Below, piece after piece: positions 13,601 to 24,832 of a DNA stretch of 64,000 nt (the stretch's first letter is position 1; each line of letters starts with the position of its first letter). The notes beneath the pieces are model-generated. The model was not told the origin of the DNA and did not search any database. It worked only from the letters and a program-made list of their open reading frames with translations. Location of the stretch: assembly GCA_963514095.1 (NCBI GenBank), contig OY741280.1, positions 9,437,964-9,501,963 of the forward strand, in the 5' to 3' direction. The translations under genes were made by a program, and so were the position numbers. Source of the stretch: Eutrigla gurnardus. Taxonomy: Eukaryota > Chordata > Actinopteri > Perciformes > Triglidae.

Positions 13601-15355
13601 CATATATATGTATGGCCTCAACTTCTTCATGGTCATCTTCTTCCTCCATTTCATCACTGTCCAATTCATTTGAAAAAATCTGCAGGTGTTTCCATGTTGA
13701 GCTATTGGTTCTGTCAATCTGAAATTATGCTGGGGGGGGGGGGGGGGGGGGTGATGCTCATTCAGAGCTTTAGGCTATGACACACCAATCAATATGCGTG
13801 ATAAGTCTCAAACTAGCTTTCCCCTTTTTTGCAGGAAACATGTAAATGCAGAATTGAAAAGCACTCTGCTGTTAACATTACCTTATAGTTTATAACACTT
13901 ATTCCCTCACAATGCAGTTGTCCATATTGTTATATTGTTGTCCATAGATTTTAAAGGGGTCTACTTCCAGGTTTGAGAAAGCTTAACCAAACAGTTAATG
14001 AGAACTACGTTAGGACATTCAAGGAGAATGATTGTGAGTATTTCAGAAGTTGCTGGAGGATTTTATGTGGACTCATGAAGTGCTTGCAAAGCGGGAGTTT
14101 TGTATTCTTCGTTGTGCCCGTGTTTTCTTAGGAGTTTTCATCAATCAAATAAGAAAAGGCAGTTCTTAATGATAAAATGTACCGTTGCTTACTTAGAGGT
14201 GAGACAGCTGTACATTACGACATCAGCCTTAGTTAAAGAGACTTGAACACAAATACTTTCTAAGGGTGATTTGGGGAGTTTGTTGAGTAGTGTGTTGTTA
14301 ACGAGCAAGGGGAGCTTAATCCAGATTGTTGCCTTAAGCAGATTGAAGGACATATTTTAATGCCTTTTTGATGTTATATGGTGAAAAGAAGAGCCATGGG
14401 TTATTTCTTGGTTTTCATTTAATGGACGATAAACTTGGTAAAACATTTTGTTTGTCCTCAGTTTTTTGTTTTAGATATAAAAAGTCCTGGTGAAATTATT
14501 AATTGGTGTCCTGTGAAGATCCATCATGTTTGTAACTTGTTTCTTGTGGTATTATTTGCTCTGGTTTCATAGATTTATGGACATACTGTGTATGTCTGTT
14601 TTTGGCTATGACACTATTCTTAATGTGAGAAGTAGGATCTAGGCTCAATATCAGATAAAGACACAACGTTTTATCACCCTTTCTGCACAGCATAAGTACT
14701 TCTCATACTGCACATATATTCATAGACTAGAACTCAAATAAGATGGCCACATCCTAAAAACAAGAGAGAACAGTATTACTTTTTGGAGGAAGAACAAAAG
14801 AAGAATTTGGACATGGTCACCCTGTTTTGCAATGATGTTCAGTTTAATTTAAATCAAAGCGCAGTCTCAGTCAAGACTACACGACAATATACAAAATGTT
14901 AATATACAAAACGAGCGCTCCACAATTTTTAACTGATCTTTCCACAGCAGCTATGTAGGAACAGTGATTGCAGAACGACGGAAAAAAAAATCCATCCAAT
15001 CATACAACAGTCAGGCTGTTGATTATTCAGGCAATTATTCAGCTGCCACAACTTCCCTCAGACTCAACGTAAAAAGGTAGAAATTGGGGGTGATTCTAAA
15101 ATAATTAATCCGTACTGAGCCAACCCATGGCAGTGACTGGTGTTTTTTGCTCGCAATAATTATAATGGGGGAAAAATTACTTTGATATATTTATTTTTTC
15201 TGTCATAAATTGTGAAAAAATATTAACCCTGAATTTTTTAGGCTCCATTTTAAAGTTGAATGCATCAACCTGGTGCACATTGAGTGCTGAATTAAGAAGG
15301 TGCATAAACAATTTGACCGGGATGAATCTCATGGGCAGACGTGGACCCCACCCAT
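10618..15355. other. Non-coding stretch, no gene seen
   Basis: AT-rich unique DNA with a 20-base G run at 13732-13751. No transposon ends, tRNA or exon candidates that I can support. Confidence 0.45.
13732..13751 (+). repeat. G homopolymer, 20 bases
   Basis: Uninterrupted run of G between a T and GTGATGC-like unique sequence. Confidence 0.95.
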
Positions 15356-16387
15356 TGATAAATGGGTCATTCCGTGTCATTTCATCAAATTTCTGAAAAT
15401 CTTCCCACCTGACCATCTCAGAATGTCCTGAAAAAAATTAAAGTACAAAGACACACTTGTTAATAGGACAAATCCAAAATATTAGGTCTCTACTGTCAAC
15501 AGTTATCTCATGAAACATCATTGAATGAAGGGTAGTTTAGACGGTTTTTGGCATCATACTCTGAAAAGCCATTTTTAAACAGCAATATCTGGAAAACTAT
15601 CTCACCTGTGGCCTTCAAAATTTCTACAGTGTATGTCTGTTACTAATAGCCTCCAGACAGGGGTGTAGCTCAATGATAACCTAGTATGGTAGGTACTTAA
15701 AATGTGGCTTGTTGAAATAAAGTAGTACATTTGAAGAGTGGCTGAGCTCCCATTTTTGCAGATAAAAGACTTCTATCACTTCTGCCTCTATCTCTGGTGT
15801 TAGCTTAAACATTCTACAAAATAGGGTCTCTCTCAGATGATTAGTTTCACAGATATTAAGGCTCAAAAATGGAAGTAAACACATCTTTGTCCAACTTCAG
15901 AGTCATATTCCAAAAAACTGGGTGGGTGTTTTGCCTCATTTTGTCGCAGTGATTTTTTAAAATCCTGATATTGGTGGGGCTTTGTGGCCGGTTTTGGTAC
16001 TGCATGTCCTAACAGCCTACTAGTAAACATCACAGAAGGGCAATTCAATTGTGTTTTTTACCATTTACCAAAGCCTTACATGTGACTAAATGCTACTGAT
16101 AAATTTAGCCTCACGAAAACATTAAAATGTAGCACAGTTGTAGTTACAGAGGCAATAAGTCCTTGAATTTGAGTTAAACATGGTGAAAGCAGCTTTTAAT
16201 GTCTTTACCATTAACAAACATGATAGCATAATATTGAAGACTGTACATTTTGTCATACTTTAAGTATATAAATTACACAACCAAATCAAATAATAATCTT
16301 AATTTGAGCATAAAGATTTTACATTACAGTACAAAAGTCTCCAAAGTTTGATATTGAATAACATTTTGTCTCTATGCTCACTATGAG

Positions 16388-16648
16388 ACAATATGTGAGT
16401 TGTATGATCAGAAATGGTGGATAGGAAGTATCAGAGATGTTTCAGATGAAGATGTAGTGGTTCAGTTCATGCACCCACATGGCCCTGCCAAGAGTTTCTA
16501 CTGGCCAAGAAGAGAAGACGTGAAATGTGCACTGCAGGCTAGAATTGCAAGGATTGACGTTCCCTCTACAGAAACTGGGCGCATATATGCCATCAAAAAA
16601 GATGAGCACATCAGAGCAGAGATGTACATTAGACAATTTGTAAAGTGA
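16388..16648 (+). pseudogene. Transposon-associated coding remnant (WW-IG / MHPHGP domain)
   Basis: About 83 codons are open in the spacer between the inverted arms, ending in TGA at 16646-16648. The peptide has YDQKWWIGSI, a DEDVVVQF strand, MHPHGPAKSFYWP and a TGRIYAI segment. I recognise this order of motifs (YD..WWIG, then MHPHGP..SF.WP, then TGR.Y) as a small C-terminal module of uncharacterised, probably transposon-derived proteins in fish and cnidarians; its biochemical role is unknown to me. There is no ATG at its start (the first plausible start is TTG at 16400), and no nuclease or zinc-finger region lies upstream, so it is probably the tail of a lost larger protein. The position exactly between the arms suggests it came from the parent transposon. 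Confidence 0.55.
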
Positions 16649-16905
16649 CTGACAAATTAATGAATGTGACGAAGGAATTGGATCTAAAAGATGAAAAATG
16701 TGTGATCCCTCATAGTGAGAATAGAGACAAGCTGTTGTTCAATATCAAAATTTGGAGACTTTTCTACTGTAATGTAAAATCTTTATGCTCAAATTAAGAT
16801 TATTATTTGATTTGGTTGTGTAATTTATATACTTAAAGTATGACACAATGTACAGTCTTCAATATTATGCTATGTTTGTTCATGGTTTAAGACAAAAATG
16901 CATCT

Positions 16906-17713
16906 AGATACACAGGTTACGATTCGATTAAAAAACGATGTCCTTTTATTACAGACCGATTTGATTCGAATCGATTCCATGCAGTGTAACGATATGATTC
17001 GATTCTACGGTTAATATTTGTTGTCGATATTTTATAAAAAAATAAAGAAGCCGATTCTATGAAAGTGACAGTACAATAGTTTATTTTCAAATATTTAAAA
17101 TACCACATATCCCCAAGCATTGTGGCTGTATGGCACTGGCAAAAAAAAAAAAAAAACAGAACAACAAAATCACATGTCAATGTATTTATTTTTAGACATG
17201 GACCAATAAAAAGTCTGGCTGAATCGTTGGATGGCGGTCACAGGACAGTGTCGTGGACGCTACCCGTGCTGCGGCCGCCTCTTGTGGCGCAAGTTGAGAC
17301 ACAAGCGATCGACATTCAAAGCCGTCCGTCTCTCACGTGCGGTCGTGGAGTACCTGCGGTCACACGGCAGCGTCGCAGCCGCCTACCTGTGCTGCGCCCG
17401 CCTCTCCACCTCCACCTCCTCCGTGTTCCGTGTTGTCCCTTGTTTATAACTCATATCAGCTAGCCAGCTACGGCGTTTCGCCGGCAGCTTCAGCTCTCGC
17501 GTTGTTTTAGAGACACTGGTGTAATGCCGCCCATAGATATGATGCCGCCGACCGCTTCAAAGTCTTGCGATACCCGATCCATGACTCTGTAACCGATTCA
17601 TCTAGGAATCCATTGATAATTCGTATCGATTGAGGAGGCTGCTACCGATGCAGCCGTATCTCTCACTTCTTGAACCGAATACCCGGTCGCATCGGTTTAT
17701 CGTTTACAACCCT
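16906..17713. mobile_element. Insertion in the right arm, probable non-autonomous DNA element
   Basis: About 808 bases interrupt the right arm and are absent from the left arm. The left edge (CAGGTTACGATTCGATT) and the inverted right edge (AGGGTTGTAAACGAT) are similar but not identical, which fits degenerate terminal inverted repeats. CGATT-rich ends and a GC-rich interior with CGGCCGCC words are typical of dispersed hAT-like elements in fish. The 113-codon frame inside reads through a poly-A tract and a GC-rich block and has no domain. About 90 arm bases are missing at the site. Class is uncertain. Confidence 0.45.
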
Positions 17714-17801
17714 ATTTATAAGTAGCATTTAGTCACATGTAAGTCTTTGGTAAATGGTAAAAAACACAATTGAATTGCCCTGCTGTGATGTTTACTAGTA
17801 G

Positions 17802-19125
17802 GCTGTGTTGGGACCTCACCATGAGGACTACACAATGCGGCCTACAAAAGCCTCCACATGCGGTCAGAACAAAGGAACAAAGGAGATAAAAAAACTACAA
17901 CCTCCATTTTAGTTTCACTTCTCACCGAGGTGCGAAGTGCAATGTCACACAACTGGCGCCCTATTGGCTGACAACCACAGGTACCCCAGGGGGTCCCCGG
18001 GAGCAGCCGTGAGCTATATAAACCGGCGCTGCCTTAAGAACTCGCTCTTCCATCGCAACACCACGTTGCAACAGGAGGCGACTCCTCCACCGCAGCACAC
18101 CGCTGCAACAGGAGGCCAACTTATAACGTCTGCAGCATTTCCTTTGTCCTAGGCCACAGTCTTCTCCTTGATCTCGCTGGACGAGCGACGGACTGTTTTT
18201 CCCCGTTTTCCGCGACTCGCCCCTTTTTCTTTTACTCGTTTTTGGATCCTGAGAGATCGCCACGACCGCGCGATTATCTTTGTTTTTGCCTGCAGAAGAA
18301 GAAACACGAATAGTTTCTTTATTTCAGTGGCCAGCCGGAACCCCCGCTCCTGTCTGAAGTCAGCTGACCAAATCGCCAAGCCGCGATTGTTGCCCGCGGA
18401 AGGAAGAAACACAAACTGTTTTCTTTATTCGAGCTTGATCAACGAGAGGAGAACCGCCCCGCTCTCGTCTGGACTTAGCCGACTCATCACGTCCCCCGCT
18501 GACGCCGGGGACTCACGAACTACCGCAGCCACCCGCCATCGCCGGGACGGACTCGCAGCCTACGCAACGACACCAGTAAGAGGCTAGTCTGGGCAGAGAC
18601 ATAAGTTTGATAGTGTAGGATGTGCTTGTAATTCTTGTTAACGTGTTTTAAGTTTTGGTTACGGACCACCGATTCCGTTGCTTCCTGTGTTGTTGTATTT
18701 GAATGCTGATTGTGCACCCACGCCGCTGGGTTTCATCTCGGTAACAATGCGTGTCCAACCTCGGACACATTCACAAGCTCAGTAAGTGATCTACCATCAG
18801 TTAAAAGGCTGGGGTCCCGCTGAACGAACGCCAGTTCATTCACGAGCTCCCGTGTGATGGTAATAGCTTACTGATCCTTTGTGTATTACGCGCACATTCT
18901 CTCTCTCTCTTTGTTCTTCTAAAAACACATGTGCACACACATACACCGCCCCCCACATGTATCCTACGCCAGCTGTTTCCGTCTCTGGACGCTAAAGGAC
19001 ATAGCTCCATCTGGTGGCTGTACCTGGCCATCTCTCGCTCTCTCTCTCTCGCGTGATTCTATCTGACGTCAGTGGCTCCGCCCCTGAACGCTGTGAGGAA
19101 TAGCTCCATCTGGTGGTCGCGCCCG

Positions 19126-19212
<87 letters not shown>

Positions 19213-19714
19213 ACATGCACACACACACACACACACACCTGCACACGCACTCCACATGTGTCTCTTCCTTTGTTTAGCTTAGCTTTGTGTGTTAGGTAGT
19301 TAGGTAATAAGGCTTTGTTAATTGCAGTGTTATTGATTGTGATCATTATTACTGATTTTGATAAATCTTATTATATTATAACTAGCGGTCTCTTGTGCTT
19401 GTTGTGTATGTGTCACTGGATAACAGCAGGTTGTGAAGGCTAGTGCTCAAATTTCACACCTTTTTAATTGTTCGATTATTTTTATACTTTTATGCCAATG
19501 ATCACGATGATTGGCATGTGAGTGTAAAACCTTTTATATTGAGACTGAATACAGTTTTAGGTTATCTTTTCCCTGATCCCAGGGTGGTGCCCCGTTTATT
19601 CATGATTATATCATGACAATATATTAAATATAATTATTAATATCGATAATCATATTGACATTAATAATTAGCTGTTGATAACCAAATCTGCTCCTGCTAC
19701 ATCCCCAACAGCTG
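17802..19714 (+). mobile_element. Solo LTR, Gypsy-like, with 4-bp target duplication
   Basis: The LTR at 17806-19710 (1,905 bases) begins TGTTGGGACC and ends CCCCAACA. It is flanked by GCTG at 17802-17805 and 19711-19714. It is the same family as the LTR at 60892-62793: the two share start, end, a TATA-type box (TATATAAA, 18015-18022), a CT microsatellite (19130-19210), and a nearly identical 3' segment from about 19265 onward. No internal region is attached, so unequal recombination between two LTRs probably removed it. The uninterrupted left arm of the host element shows the empty target with one GCTG (as CAGC at 16013-16016). The polyadenylation hexamer position reads GATAAA here but AATAAA in the other copy. 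Confidence 0.92.
19130..19210 (+). repeat. CT microsatellite inside the solo LTR
   Basis: About forty CT units within the LTR, followed by a short CA array (about 19219-19238). The homologous position in the other LTR copy carries several shorter CT arrays. Confidence 0.97.
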
Positions 19715-19913
19715 TTAGGACATGCAGTACCAAAACCGGCCACAAAACCCCACCAATATCAGGATTTTTAAAAATCACTGCGACAAATTGAGGTAAAACA
19801 CCCTCCCGATTTTTTAATATGATTTTAACAAGAATATGATCTTTCAAAAAAAGTATGTTTGGACCTGATACTTGTTGTCAGTTTTTTGGAATATGACTCT
19901 GAAGTTGGGCAAA

Positions 19914-21345
19914 GGCAAGGCAAGGCAACTTTATTTGTATAGCACATTTCATACACAAGGCAGACTCAAAGTGCTTCACATCATGACATGTCATACAACA
20001 AAGTGAAAAAAAAATAGAAGAATTAAAAGAAAATAAAGGCAAATTTAAAAATGCATTACAGAAAGAAAAGGAGAATAAAAACATATTTGCAATAATTAAA
20101 AACAGTGCAGACATTAAAAGATTTAGCAGAAAGCTATGGTGAACATAAACGTTTTCAGTCTAGTTTTAAAAGTGGTCAGAGTTGGGGCAAGTCTTACAAG
20201 TTTATTCCAGCCATTTGTTGCATAGTGACTAAATGATGCTCTCCCGTGATTGTTGTTTACTCTGGGAATCACTAACAGATTGGTCTCAGAAGATCTTAGT
20301 GGTCTAAAAGGCTTATGTAGTGGGAGCATATCAGTGATATACTTCGGCCCTAGACCATGTAGTGATTTATATGTGAGCAGGAGGATTTTGAAATCAATCC
20401 TCTGACACACAGGGAGCCAATGTAAGGATTTAAGAATTGTTGTAATGTGCTCACATGTTTTGGTCTTTGTAAGAACTCTAGCAGCAGCGTTCTGAACAAG
20501 CTGTAGCTGCCTGACAGTTTTTTTCGGAAGACCTGCAAGGAGACCATTACAGTAGTCTAGCCTACTAGTAATAAAGGCATGTACAAGTTTTTCTAAGTCT
20601 TGAGCTGACATGAGCCCTCTAAGTCTTGCTACATTTTTTAGGTGATAGTAGGCTGATTTTGTTACTGATTTAACGTGACTGTCGAAATGTAAATCAGAAT
20701 CCATAATAACCCCAAGATTTCTGGCTTTGTTTGAGGTTTTCAGGGACAGAGAGTGAAGGTGTTGAATTACTTTAAACCTTTCTTTTTTAGCACCAAAAAC
20801 AATTATCTCAGTTTTGTCCTCATTTAGTTGTAGGAAGTTTTGGCACATCCAGTCTTTGACTTGCTCAATGCACTGGCACAGAAGATCTATGGGGCGATAG
20901 TCGTTTGGTGATAGTGCTACATAGATTTGGGTGTCATCGGCATAGCAATGGTGGTCAATGATATTTTTTTGCATGATTTGTCCTAATGGGAGCATGTAGA
21001 TGTTGAATAAAGTCGGCCCCAAGATTGAACCTTGGGGGACTCCACACGTTACATTGGTAGGTTCTGATACAAAGTCGCCAATGGAAACAAAATAGTTCCT
21101 ATCTTGTAGATATGACTTGAACCAGCTTAAGACTGTGCCTGAGAGCCCCAGAGTTTTCCAACCTGTCCAAGAGTATTGAGTGGTCGACAGTGTCAAATGC
21201 AGCACTGAGGTCTAATAGCATTAATATTGAAGTTTTGCCAGAGTCTGTGTTAAGACGGATGTAATTTACAACTTTAATAAGGGTCGTCTCGGTGCTATGA
21301 AAAGGTCGAAATCCTGACTGGAAGTTGTTGTGGCATGCAGCAAAG
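19914..21345 (-). mobile_element. 5'-truncated L2-type (Maui-like) LINE
   Basis: This non-LTR retrotransposon lies on the minus strand. Its 3' end carries a short GGCAA-like repeat (complement of 19914-19927) and the fish-typical block reading TTTATTTGTATAGCACATTTC on the plus strand. The body encodes the second half of a reverse transcriptase. The 5' part of the element, including the endonuclease, is missing. It replaced about 172 bases of the right arm of the long inverted-repeat element. L2 assignment is from recognised protein motifs, not from a search. Confidence 0.85.
20123..21340 (-). pseudogene. L2 LINE reverse transcriptase, frameshifted fragment
   Basis: Two overlapping frames on the minus strand encode one broken protein. 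The upstream frame (about 21340 down to 21150) has FQSGFRPFHST and the motif-A segment LLDLSAAFDTVDH with its catalytic aspartate. The downstream frame (stop at 20123) continues with LGLSGTVLSWFKSYL, GVPQGSILGP and the motif-C YADD (residues 88-91 of that 360-codon frame), then the thumb and C-terminal region ending ...TRLKTFMF. A single frameshift close to 21155, within a G-rich stretch, separates them. In an intact L2 the endonuclease and first RT motifs would precede; here they are lost to 5' truncation. Reverse transcription of the element's own RNA is the known family role; this copy should be inactive. Confidence 0.9.
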
Positions 21346-21432
21346 GACCTCCGGCCGGGATTCGAACCGGGGTCGGCTGCGTATGTACGTTCGTACATGG
21401 CATGCGCTCTAACCACTCCGCCAACTGCGCGC
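21340..21432 (-). repeat. tRNA-derived SINE head fused to the L2 fragment
   Basis: On the minus strand the sequence has an A-box-like GTTGGCGGAGTGG and a B-box GGTTCGAATCC (about 21361-21371), followed by GGTCCTTTGCTGCATG, the usual end of the tRNA-related part of many fish SINEs. It continues directly into L2 coding sequence in the same orientation. There is no arm sequence between the two, so the SINE head and the LINE fragment appear to have arrived as one unit or to be joined end to end. Confidence 0.75.
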
Positions 21433-22776
21433 CAACAAGCCACATTTTAAGTACCTATCATACTAGGTTATCATTGAGCTACACCCCCGATATTCCATGT
21501 CTGGAGGCTATTAGTAACATATATACACTGTAGAAATTTTGAAGGCCACAGGTGAGATAGTTTTCCAGATATTCCTGTTTAAAAATGGCTTTTAAGAGCA
21601 TGATGCCAAAAACCGTCTAAACTACCCTTCATTCAATGATGTGTCATGAGAAAACTGTTGACAGTAGAGACCTAATATTTTGGATTAGTCCTAGTAACAA
21701 GTGTGTCTTTGTACTTGAATTTTTTCAGGACATTCTCAGATGGTCAGGTGGGAGGCATTTGATGAAATGACACGGAGTAGCTGCAGTGATAAAAAAAAAA
21801 AAATATTGAAATTACCTCTGTCGTACAAACTTCCTTTCCTCAATCATATCTTCACTCTATCTTCATTGCTGATTGAAGATTACTTGATTGTGCTTCACTC
21901 TGGCTGGGATGACAAGTGGCCAAATGAACGCAGCCTCGGATTGGCTCTCTATCCCAGGGGCGGGATGGCTTTGGGGTATGTGGTACGTAGCCAGGTGCAA
22001 AGCTGTAGAAGCAGAGAGTTGGTTAATCCACAGCTCTCTGACAGGTGTTAGCAACAGTGTCTCAGTTTCAATCTATTTCTAGCATTGTAGAAATTCACCA
22101 AATGACTTCACACCATCATTCTCTCACCCTCCCTCACTTAGTCCTTCCAGCACAGAAACACTGACATGCAGGGACTGGCACGTACATCTGCACACCTGCA
22201 TCCCTCTCATCGCCATCAAACCTTGGCTCGCTTTCACTCGCTGTTCATTTGAGTGGCGGAATTTTGTTTTTTCTGATTTTACAGTCTGAAACACTGACAT
22301 ATGAGTCACTCAGCCCCCCCACCAAGACAAACACAAGCCTTTGTCTCTCGCTTCACTACTCAAGGCCTCGGGACTTCACCAAATGTATTTTTAATGAAAA
22401 CTGCTTGGTCTCATCACTCAGTGAGTTTCTAATGGCTCCTGTATTGCTGCAGGTACCAGTGAGCGGTAGGGATATCTGACGCAGGAAAGCAGAATGCAGG
22501 ACCAACACAGATAAGGCAAGAACACAGGCACACACTTAACATTTCAGCCTCCCTGAGTATCCTGCAAATCCAGATCTGCATGCAATTAGTTTGGCTTCTC
22601 TTGCTCCCATGATGAACGTGAGCAGTGCAGGTGCAAGATACTTCCTAGTTCATTTAATCCGACTGTGAGGTGTGAAAAGAAAACAGGGGAACAGGAACAA
22701 AGCAGTTCTCAATAAAATTACGTGGTTAATGAGGACTAAGGCTCAAAAATCAGCTACATAAATGAGAGTATAATCA

Positions 22777-22782
<6 letters not shown>

Positions 22783-22823
<41 letters not shown>
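22783..22823 (+). repeat. TA microsatellite
   Basis: Uninterrupted TA dinucleotides, about 20 units. Confidence 0.95.
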
Positions 22824-22828
<5 letters not shown>

Positions 22829-24764
22829 TAATGATGCATGGCAGACAACTCCATCAGCGACAACTTGATTGCCTTCAAAGCCAAATCAAGGTACGTAGGA
22901 AGGGAAAAAAACAGAGTTCTCACTGCACATTTGCTTCCCTAGTCTCTCCTACTTCCCCTCTGCATCCTTCTCCTTCCCCCCCTCCAATGCCTTTCCTTTT
23001 CTCCGATCCAACCCCTCCACCCGTTGTCTTTCCTCAGCTCACCTGCCCCTCCTCCCCCTTACTCCACTCTCCTCTGCGTGTGGAGGATTTTCTTGCTGAT
23101 CCTGATCCCACACACAAAAGGAGGGTGGATAATCAGCTTCCTCTCTCATCCGGCCTGAATCGGTCCTCTTCAGAATTCCCACGCGATGCAGTGCCTTCCG
23201 AAAGCGGACTGTTACCCATTATCCCTCATCTACTCAGCCACTCATCCCTAATCTTTGGCTCTCTTATTCCCACTCCTTCTGCTTTCTGTGCTTCCACGTT
23301 CTCCAACCAGCAGCAAGATGGACAGTTTTGAGTTTGAGACAAGGTTAGGTTTTGAACTGCTGTCAATTATGTTTGGATAGTCAGGCAGTAGCAGTTTTGG
23401 GTTTTTACATCAGAGGGCAACTGGGTCCTGCAACAAATAGGAACAAGACTAAAGCTTGTGTCCAAATCCCATATTATACACCGACATTTGTCTCTACATG
23501 GTGAGACTGCAATACACTGACAGGTAGCTACTACAAGCTGGACAACTAACCAACTAATTGTGTATGGAGGTAAAATAGCCCCAGGACCACATCAGAACAC
23601 ATAAAAAAAATAGCGTTGAATCTGATGAAAAATATTGTCTCCTTGTGAAATGAATTTGCCAGGGGCATTCAAGGGTTTGACACGCACTGGCACAAGCCTT
23701 GTTGCATTCCCTGCTAGTGCAAAGTATGGTAGTCAGTATGCACCATACGGTTTGCCAAGTCGACAGCCATGCTAGCAGCTCTGTGAATCTGTACTTGCAT
23801 ACAGTGGTACTTCATGCTAAGTGCTAACTTCAACATGCGGACATGCATTCACTTCAACTGTAAAGAAGTGAGTTTATTATGAACCCATTTGGAACAATTA
23901 GAGTTCCCTTTGTGCAGGCTGAGGCTGGAATGTATTCAGATGTCTCTTTCATTGCGATGCGCAGTCTGTTATAGAGCTTTGTTGACGACATAAATACTGA
24001 TCAAGTTATGCTAGGACAAACGTTGCACAGTTAGAAGAACCAAAATTATGACGGAAGATGAAAGTTAGAGCTTCGGCAGGAAACAACAGATCCTTCTGCC
24101 ATTTAGCATCACAACAAAATTAACTATGGCCATTCAATATAAACAAATGTTCCCTTTTTTTAATTTTAAGATAATTGGTATGCAAGTAATTAATATGTTC
24201 CCCAGAGTCAGAGAACATGTGTGCAAGTGCTTTTGAAACGATGGCTGTGTATTCTTCCCACGGAGGCAAACAACTCCCGGGAGCACCGCCTCGTGTTCTC
24301 ACTTCAAATGAGCCGCCTTGTCAACTTTTAAGTGAAACCTTCGACCTCCTTCTATCTCCCGCTAAAGTTCACTTTATACTCTGCTTTCTCGTCTTCATTT
24401 TCTTTCTCTTCCCACGTTTAAAAAAAACAGATACCTTTTTGTTAACGGTTACACTTCTGCTCACATCTCTTTTTATGCTTTTTTTGTTCCTTCCTAAACA
24501 CATTCAGCCATCAGAAAAAAGTAAAGCACACATCATTTCACACTTGTCGGCTCATTCTTCTCGAGTGTAAAAAAAGATGGTGCCAACTCTTCTTTTGCAC
24601 ATTTAATGAAGCCAAGTTTCAAATCAAGCAGAGCCCGATCTTGAAGTCTTCTATTGCTGTGGGGAGGATATTTTTTTCTCAAAAACATTGCAACACGGTG
24701 ACAAAATTAAGTGAAAAGGGCAGAATGAGAGAGAATGATGTAGTAGCAAGAAGAGTGCTTGGTT

Positions 24765-24765
<1 letters not shown>

Positions 24766-24831
<66 letters not shown>
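24766..24831 (+). repeat. GT microsatellite
   Basis: About 33 TG units. Confidence 0.97.

Positions 24832-24832
<1 letters not shown>

Larger units (their letters stand above)
15371..21776. mobile_element. DNA transposon-like element with ~1-kb inverted arms and nested insertions
   Basis: The left arm (15371-16387, 1,017 bases) is repeated in inverted orientation on the right as 16709-16905, 17714-17805, 19711-19913 and 21433-21776. Outer ends share TCCGTGTCATTTCATCAAAT (15371-15390, complement at 21757-21776). Inner ends share CTCACTATGAG (16377-16387, complement 16709-16719). Between them lies a 321-base spacer holding a small coding remnant. The right arm is broken by three later insertions. 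Without these the element would be about 2.2 kb. Relative to the left arm, the right arm lacks about 90 and 172 bases at two of the insertion points and has about 65 extra bases near 19802-19866. Very long terminal inverted repeats occur in several DNA-transposon and fold-back groups; I cannot assign the superfamily. TGATAAA at 15356-15362 and 21787-21793 is a possible but unproven target duplication. Confidence 0.85.

Noticed and set aside
17122..17463. 113-codon frame within the insertion in the inverted arm
   Set aside because: Reads through a poly-A tract (poly-Lys) and a GC-rich block typical of non-autonomous elements.
21340..21432. Possible functional tRNA gene
   Set aside because: A and B boxes are present but the stems do not form a proper cloverleaf and the sequence runs directly into L2, so it is a SINE head.
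16709..21776. One large autonomous transposon of 6.4 kb
   Set aside because: Comparison with the unbroken left arm shows that most of the interior is three independent later insertions.
15356..21793. TGATAAA direct repeats as target duplication of the inverted-repeat element
   Set aside because: They lie 8 and 10 bases outside the matched ends and the intervening bases do not match, so I do not rely on them.
22780..23331. 183-codon frame beginning with repeated Tyr-Ile
   Set aside because: The start is a translated TA microsatellite that runs into a C-rich tract; no domain.
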